This document shows, in pieces, positions 40,788-40,891 of a stretch of DNA of 40,891 bases. A program made the position numbers and the translations under genes. Source of the stretch: Clostridia bacterium (GTDB lineage Bacteria; Bacillota; Clostridia; TANB77; CAG-508); NCBI GenBank assembly GCA_017886645.1, contig JAGHJM010000048.1:1-40891 (forward strand). Direction: 5' to 3'. The first letter of the stretch is position 1; each line of letters begins with the position of its first letter. The notes beneath the pieces were generated by a model. It made no database searches, was not told where the DNA came from, and was given only the letters and a program-made list of their open reading frames with translations.

Positions 40788-40891
40788 ATGGCAAATAACA
40801 ATAGCAATTATTCTGTAGTTCCAGAAGCTAAAGAAGCTCTTAACAAATTCAAATATGAAGTAGCTAACGAAGTTGGTGTTAACTTAAAACA
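40788..40891 (+). CDS. Alpha/beta-type small acid-soluble spore protein (partial)
   Basis: The first 34 codons and two bases are visible: MANNNSNYSVVPEAKEALN, then FKYEVANEVGVNLK. The EAKEALNKFKYEVANEVG segment, with the GPR protease site inside (the Glu in KYEVA), identifies an alpha/beta SASP, which coats spore DNA and is degraded at germination. TAGGAGGTG stands about seven bases before the ATG. The rest lies beyond the window. The 200-base gap to the divergent Tim44 gene holds no obvious gene, and I saw no certain sigma-G promoter in it. Confidence 0.95.
   Translation, partial: MANNNSNYSVVPEAKEALNKFKYEVANEVGVNLK

Noticed and set aside
1..40891. CRISPR array, tRNA or rRNA genes, prophage or integrase genes
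   Set aside because: No regularly spaced repeat, no tRNA-like cloverleaf, no rRNA segment and no transposase or integrase motif was seen on either strand.

Overview
The window looks like chromosomal DNA of an AT-rich, endospore-forming member of the Bacillota, most likely class Clostridia. It carries spoVAC-spoVAD-spoVAE, an alpha/beta SASP gene, yunB, a SipL-type SPOCS/LysM protein, a yabG relic, veg, the ctsR-mcsA-mcsB-clpC operon and clostridial-style ribosomal operons. I cannot name the species. Most genes are on the minus strand. Coding density is high and codons are strongly A/T-ending.

Layout. 1-1559: end of spoVAC, then spoVAD and spoVAE (plus strand). 1638-3902 (minus): a small GC-richer membrane-peptide gene, a 5'(3')-deoxyribonucleotidase-like gene, and infC-rpmI-rplT behind a probable L20 leader; infC appears to start at ATT. 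3998-5106 (plus): a dispersed repeat copy, then rplM-rpsI behind a probable L13 leader. 5386-10004 (minus): a four-gene cell-envelope cluster with an acyltransferase-like membrane protein, two membrane-anchored alpha/beta hydrolases and an anchored protein of unknown function. 10120-13528: yunB and the sipL-like gene, veg with a consensus promoter, and a doubly frameshifted, N-terminally short yabG. 13664-18735 (minus): a two-component system, a stretch of minute ORFs and hairpins, and an ABC-2 exporter. 18876-23738: a GC-richer orphan gene, mscS-like and trmB genes, a 2,4-diaminopentanoate dehydrogenase-like gene, a J-domain protein and a DUF4364 regulator. 23764-27595: a long hairpin, proS and scpB, a 53-aa conserved-looking gene, an SSB-like gene and a 53-aa anchored peptide resembling a deacetylase N-terminus. 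27756-32346: a Cys-tailed protein, a second repeat copy, two half-size TSUP transporters, a GC-rich secreted stalk-domain protein, a cysteine desulfurase and a small membrane protein. 32477-37385: a third repeat copy that forms the C-terminal codons of clpC, then mcsB, mcsA, ctsR and a CtsR operator. 37433-40587: a HAD phosphatase and an SPFH/Tim44-like membrane pair with zinc ribbons. The window ends inside an SASP gene.

How they work together. Several loci serve the spore: the DPA channel, SASP, coat attachment through SipL, YunB and YabG. Others are housekeeping: ribosomal proteins, IF3, ProRS, TrmB, ScpB and the Clp quality-control operon. The most unusual observations are three single-gene GC-richer cassettes, each with its own near-consensus promoter and terminator; the dispersed palindromic repeat that supplies the end of clpC; the damaged yabG; and the minute-ORF/hairpin leader in front of the ABC exporter.
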